A stretch of DNA of 11,964 nt, taken from positions 1 to 11,964 of the forward strand of contig DATLFI010000117.1 of assembly GCA_035524895.1 (NCBI GenBank), read 5' to 3'. This stretch comes from DATLFI01 sp035524895. GTDB taxonomy: Bacteria; Acidobacteriota; Thermoanaerobaculia; Multivoradales; Multivoraceae. The notes under the pieces are model-generated. The model ran no database searches, was not told the DNA's origin, and worked only from the letters and a program-made list of their open reading frames with translations. This document shows positions 8,645 through 11,964 of this stretch, piece by piece. How positions within the stretch are numbered: position 1 is the first letter of the stretch; each line of letters begins with the position of its first letter. The position numbers and the translations under genes are program-made.

Positions 8645-9994
8645 ATGAGATCCACCTTCCTGGCGAGCCTCCTGTTGGCTGCGCCGCTCGTTCTCGCATC
8701 GGGAGCTCACGGCCAGCCCTCGGCTGGCGGCGTCTTCCCCTATCCCTACGAGCGCGTCGACCTCGACAACGGTCTGCGTGCCTACCTGATCCGAGCCGGT
8801 GCGCCGGGGCAGGTCGCGTACGTGACCATCGTGCGCACCGGCTCGCGCGACGAGGTCGAGGCCGGGAAGACCGGGTTCGCGCACTTCTTCGAGCACGTGA
8901 TGTTCCGCGGCACGGCGCGCCATCCGAGCTACGACAAGGTCGCCGAGGGCATGGGCGCCTCGTTCAACGCCACCACCGGAAACGACCGCACGGTCTACTA
9001 CCTGGTCGCGGCGAGCGAGCATCTTTCGCAGATCGTCGACCTGGAGGCCGATCGGTTCCAGCGCCTTTCCTACGAAGAGTCGGCCTTCCGGACCGAAGCC
9101 GGCGCGGTGCTCGGCGAGTACCAGAACAACGCCTACAGCCCGTTCTTCGTGCTCGACCGCGTCATGCGGGAGACGGCTTTCGAGGAGCACACGTATCGCC
9201 ATCAGACCATCGGCTTCGAGGCCGACGTGAGGGCGATGCCGGAGGGGTACGCCCACAGCCTCGACTTCTACCGCCGGCACTATCGTCCGGAGAACACCGT
9301 GGTGGTGTTGGTCGGCGACTTCGACCTCGCTGGCGCGCGGCGCTTGATCGAAGAGCACTATGGGGGCTGGGAGCGGGGCTATCAGTCGCCGCAGATTCCC
9401 CCGGAGCCGCCGCAGAGGGCGTCGCGCGAGCGCACGGTTCGGTACCCGGGGCGGACGCTGCCCATCGTGTCGCTCAACTTCAAGGCGCCGGCGTGGAGCG
9501 CCACCGATCGCCTCGCCGTCGCCACCGAGGTGTTGGGTGCGGTGGCGTTCGGCCCCAACTCCGACCTGTACCGTCGCCTGGTGCTGCAGGAGCAGCGCCT
9601 GCAGTTCCTCGCGCCGTCCTTCGACCTGGCGCGCGATCCGAGCGTGGTCACCGTCGCCGCGATGGTGAACGATCCGGCGGATCTCGAGCCGATGCGCGCC
9701 GAGCTGCTGGCGGAAGTGCGCCGCCTGCGCGAGGGGCCGGTGGACGCCGGCCAGCTCGAGGCGACCAAGAGCAATATGAAGTACTCGTTCCTGATGGGGC
9801 TCGAGACCGCGCAGGGCGTCGCCTTCTCGCTCTCCCAGCCGGTGATCTCCACCGGCGGGATCGAGGCGATCGAGGACTGGTTCGAGACTCTCGCGGCGGT
9901 GACCGCCGACGACCTGCGCGAGGCTGCGCGCCGCTACCTCGACGAGAACGGTCTCACCGCGGTGACGCTGATCGAGGCGGGAGGTGCGTCGTGA
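8645..9994 (+). CDS. Secreted M16-family zinc protease (catalytic subunit)
   Basis: The 449-residue protein starts with a Sec signal peptide (hydrophobic core 5-18, probable cut near residue 23) and acts in the periplasm. The N-terminal M16 domain has the inverted zinc motif HFFEH (80-84). A downstream acidic pair, E151 and E158 in TEAGAVLGEYQ, includes the third zinc ligand. The C-terminal half carries the M16_C domain (about 193-380), preceded by the family's DFYRRHYRPENTVVVLVGDF segment. Members degrade or process peptides in a clam-shell chamber and usually act with a second M16 chain. That chain is encoded next, overlapping by 4 bp. GGAGG lies 9 bp before the ATG. The overlap implies translational coupling and a two-subunit complex. 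Confidence 0.92.
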   Translation: MRSTFLASLLLAAPLVLASGAHGQPSAGGVFPYPYERVDLDNGLRAYLIRAGAPGQVAYVTIVRTGSRDEVEAGKTGFAHFFEHVMFRGTARHPSYDKVAEGMGASFNATTGNDRTVYYLVAASEHLSQIVDLEADRFQRLSYEESAFRTEAGAVLGEYQNNAYSPFFVLDRVMRETAFEEHTYRHQTIGFEADVRAMPEGYAHSLDFYRRHYRPENTVVVLVGDFDLAGARRLIEEHYGGWERGYQSPQIPPEPPQRASRERTVRYPGRTLPIVSLNFKAPAWSATDRLAVATEVLGAVAFGPNSDLYRRLVLQEQRLQFLAPSFDLARDPSVVTVAAMVNDPADLEPMRAELLAEVRRLREGPVDAGQLEATKSNMKYSFLMGLETAQGVAFSLSQPVISTGGIEAIEDWFETLAAVTADDLREAARRYLDENGLTAVTLIEAGGAS

Positions 9995-11637
9995 GTGGAG
10001 CTTCCTCGACCCGCGGCCGCTTCCGTGCTTTCGCCCTGCTGCCCGTTGCGGTCGCCATGGCGGCGCCCCTTCTCGTCGCGTGCTCTCGCGACGGCGAGGA
10101 CGCCGCCTCGAAACCGGGCACGGTGACGTTCCCCGAGGCCGCGTCCCCGTTCGTGGCCTTCGATGTCTGGGTGCGGGTGGGGTCGCAGCACGACCCTGCC
10201 GGCAAGGAAGGACTCGCCGTTCTCACCGCCGCTCTCCTGGCGGCAGGCTCGTCGCAGGACGACCCGTACCCGAGCATCCTCGAGCAGCTCTATCCGATGG
10301 CAGCGGACTACTCCGCGTTCGTGGACAAGGAGATGACGACCTTCCGCGGCGTAGTGCACCGCGACAACCTCGATGGCTACTACCGGCTGCTGCGCAACGC
10401 GATCCTCCGGCCGGCGTTCGCGGCCGAGGACTTCGAGCGCGTGAAACGGCAGCAGCTCGACTATGTCGAGCGCGGCCGTCGCTTCCAGCGCGACGAAGAG
10501 CTCTCCAAGGAGCTGCTCTTCGCCATGGCCTACCGCGGCACGCCCTACGCGCACCCGGAAGAAGGCACCGTCCGATCGGTGCGAGGGCTGACGCTCGACG
10601 ACGCGCGTGACTTCTACCGCCGGCACTACACCCGCGACAGCGTCGTGGTCGGAATCGGCGGCGGCTATCCCGAGGGCTTCCCCGCGCGGGCCAGGACGGA
10701 CTTCGACGCGCTGCCGCCGGGCGAGGTGCCGGCGGTCCCGCCGCCGCAGCCTCGCCGGCCCGCTGGCATCGAGGTGCTGATCGTCGAGAAGGACACCGAC
10801 GCCACCGCGATCTCCCTCGGATTCCCGATCGATGTGGTACGGGGCGACGACGACTACTGGCCTCTCTTCCTCGCCGCCTCGTGGCTCGGCGAGCACCGCA
10901 GCTCGTTTGGCCGCCTCTACCAGGTGCTGCGCGAGCAGCGCGGGATGAACTACGGCGACTACGCCTACGTCGAGGCGTTTCCGCTGGGCTTCACGACGAT
11001 GGACCGTCCCATCAACGTGGCGCGGCGGAGCCAGCTCTTCGAAGTGTGGATCCGCCCAGTGTCGGGAACGGGCGGCGAGAACGGCGACGACCTGCACGAC
11101 CGCGCGCTGTTCGCCACGCGCGCTGCGCTGCGCGAGGTCGGACGTCTGGCCGACGGCGGCGTACCGGCGGAGCAAGTCGAGCGCACCAAGACGTACCTCG
11201 GCAACAACGCCGTCACCTTCGGCGCGACGCTGCTCCGCCGGCTGGGCTTTGCGATCGACGACGCGTTCTACGGCCTGCCGGATCCGGGCTTCCTGCGCAG
11301 CGTGCGCGAGCGCGTCGGAGCGCTCGACACCGAGGCGGTCGCCGGCGCTGTCGGGCGGCACCTGCGAAGCGACGGGCTCTATCTCGTGTTCGTGACGCGC
11401 GATGCCGCTGCGCTGCGCGAGAAGCTGTTGGCTGGCGAGCCGACGCCGATCCGCTATGCGGGCGAACAGCCTCCCGAGGTGCTCGCAGAGGACAACGAGA
11501 TCGCCTCCTCCCGGCTCGCGGTGACTGCTGACGCGATCGAGATCGTCGACATCTCCGGGGTCTTCGAGGGCGACGGACCTGCGGCCGCTGAAGCGACAGC
11601 CGACGAGTCGCGAGGAACTTCGGCCGGAGGGTCGTGA
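9991..11637 (+). CDS. M16-family lipoprotein, catalytically inactive partner
   Basis: The 548-residue protein starts at a GTG whose last two bases share the stop of the protease gene (GTGA). GGGAGG lies 6 bp upstream. A lipobox, LVAC with C31 as lipidation site, predicts a membrane-anchored lipoprotein. The M16 fold is recognisable: GKEGLAVLTAALL (71-83), DFYRRHYTRDSVVVGIGGGY (about 207-226) and late conserved stretches such as GLYLVFVTRD. At the catalytic site V-L-T-A-A (77-81) replaces H-x-x-E-H, so it cannot bind zinc in the normal way. The first beta strands of the fold are also short. In M16 heterodimers the inactive chain supplies the R/Y substrate-binding segment, so this is very likely the partner that tethers the protease. 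The tail (about 515-548) is Ala/Glu/Gly-rich and disordered-looking. Confidence 0.88.
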   Translation: MSGASSTRGRFRAFALLPVAVAMAAPLLVACSRDGEDAASKPGTVTFPEAASPFVAFDVWVRVGSQHDPAGKEGLAVLTAALLAAGSSQDDPYPSILEQLYPMAADYSAFVDKEMTTFRGVVHRDNLDGYYRLLRNAILRPAFAAEDFERVKRQQLDYVERGRRFQRDEELSKELLFAMAYRGTPYAHPEEGTVRSVRGLTLDDARDFYRRHYTRDSVVVGIGGGYPEGFPARARTDFDALPPGEVPAVPPPQPRRPAGIEVLIVEKDTDATAISLGFPIDVVRGDDDYWPLFLAASWLGEHRSSFGRLYQVLREQRGMNYGDYAYVEAFPLGFTTMDRPINVARRSQLFEVWIRPVSGTGGENGDDLHDRALFATRAALREVGRLADGGVPAEQVERTKTYLGNNAVTFGATLLRRLGFAIDDAFYGLPDPGFLRSVRERVGALDTEAVAGAVGRHLRSDGLYLVFVTRDAAALREKLLAGEPTPIRYAGEQPPEVLAEDNEIASSRLAVTADAIEIVDISGVFEGDGPAAAEATADESRGTSAGGS

Positions 11638-11773
11638 CGGGCCCCGATCATGAGCGCGGCGGGCGCATCGCCGGGCGCATCCACGGGCGCCGGAATAAGC
11701 AATCAGTGCCCCTCGTTCGAACTTGCGCGAGCACGCCCGGCGCGCCCGCCGCCGCTTCCTTGGGAGACATGTC

Positions 11774-11964
11774 ATGAAACATTCGGCTGCCCTGCGCGCC
11801 CTGTCGGGATTGATGCTCGCCGCAGCGCTCGCGGCAGGATGCGCCCGTCCGGAGGCAGACGAAGTCGGCACGGTCGAGCAACAGTCCGTGCCGGTTGCGA
11901 CCGCCGCGCGTGACGCGGCGGACCCGGAAGACGTGGCCAAGCCGTCGGACGCGGCGGAGGAGCT
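11774..11964 (+). CDS. Lipoprotein, N-terminal part (truncated by window end)
   Basis: The 63 visible codons start at ATG with GGGAG 7 bp upstream. They encode a short positively charged start, a hydrophobic core and a lipobox ending AAGC (C23). The mature start is Ala/Asp/Glu/Pro-rich and shows no domain yet. It follows the M16 lipoprotein by 136 bp on the same strand and may belong to the same transcript. It could be a further M16 chain or an unrelated lipoprotein; the window ends too soon to say. The 136-bp gap is GC-rich and holds no feature I can support. Confidence 0.65.
   Translation, partial: MKHSAALRALSGLMLAAALAAGCARPEADEVGTVEQQSVPVATAARDAADPEDVAKPSDAAEE

Noticed and set aside
9934..11940. 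Minus-strand open frame of about 668 codons opposite the M16 lipoprotein
   Set aside because: It has shadow composition (Arg/Val/Glu/His-rich) and no motif, and the plus strand carries the M16 features and ribosome sites.

Overview
The window is uniformly GC-rich and densely coded on both strands. It reads as an ordinary chromosomal segment of a Gram-negative, probably proteobacterial or myxobacteria-like organism. This rests on lipoprotein and Sec signal peptides, a proteobacterial-type IlvA with two regulatory domains, a DUF4212 symporter pair and an M16 zinc-protease pair. The taxonomic guess is weak because no rRNA or other marker gene is present.

Layout from left to right. The 3' tail of a ketoacyl-ACP synthase III-like gene ends at 61 (+). 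A MAPEG-family membrane protein follows (246-635, +) and ends at a strong hairpin. A type II toxin-antitoxin pair, VapB/VapC, lies on the minus strand (809-1476) behind what looks like a leaderless, operator-covered promoter. A two-gene minus-strand operon (1619-3679) encodes a DUF4212 small subunit and an ActP-like sodium:solute symporter. A small DUF6884-like protein (3756-4148, +) converges on a biosynthetic threonine ammonia-lyase, ilvA (4156-5691, -).

The ilvA upstream region carries a perfect 14-bp palindrome typical of TetR-family operators. It is followed on the plus strand by a secreted four-cysteine protein (5984-6382) and a short acyl-CoA-dehydrogenase-like protein (6424-7308). A membrane protein with two arrestin-like halves around two membrane spans and a poly-Asp/Glu tract lies on the minus strand (7356-8495). 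The right end is a plus-strand operon of M16 proteins: a catalytically complete secreted protease (8645-9994) overlaps by 4 bp an inactive lipoprotein partner (9991-11637). The start of another lipoprotein gene (11774 onward) runs off the end.

Most of the window is recognisable housekeeping, transport and proteolysis. I see no phage, transposon, CRISPR array, tRNA or rRNA, and nothing I would call a clearly new multi-gene system. The items most worth a second look are the arrestin-like membrane protein with its expandable repeat, the TetR-type operator with no regulator nearby, the double inverted repeat over the vapBC promoter, the short acyl-CoA-dehydrogenase-like protein beside a Cys-rich secreted protein, and a short copy of MAPEG sequence next to vapC.
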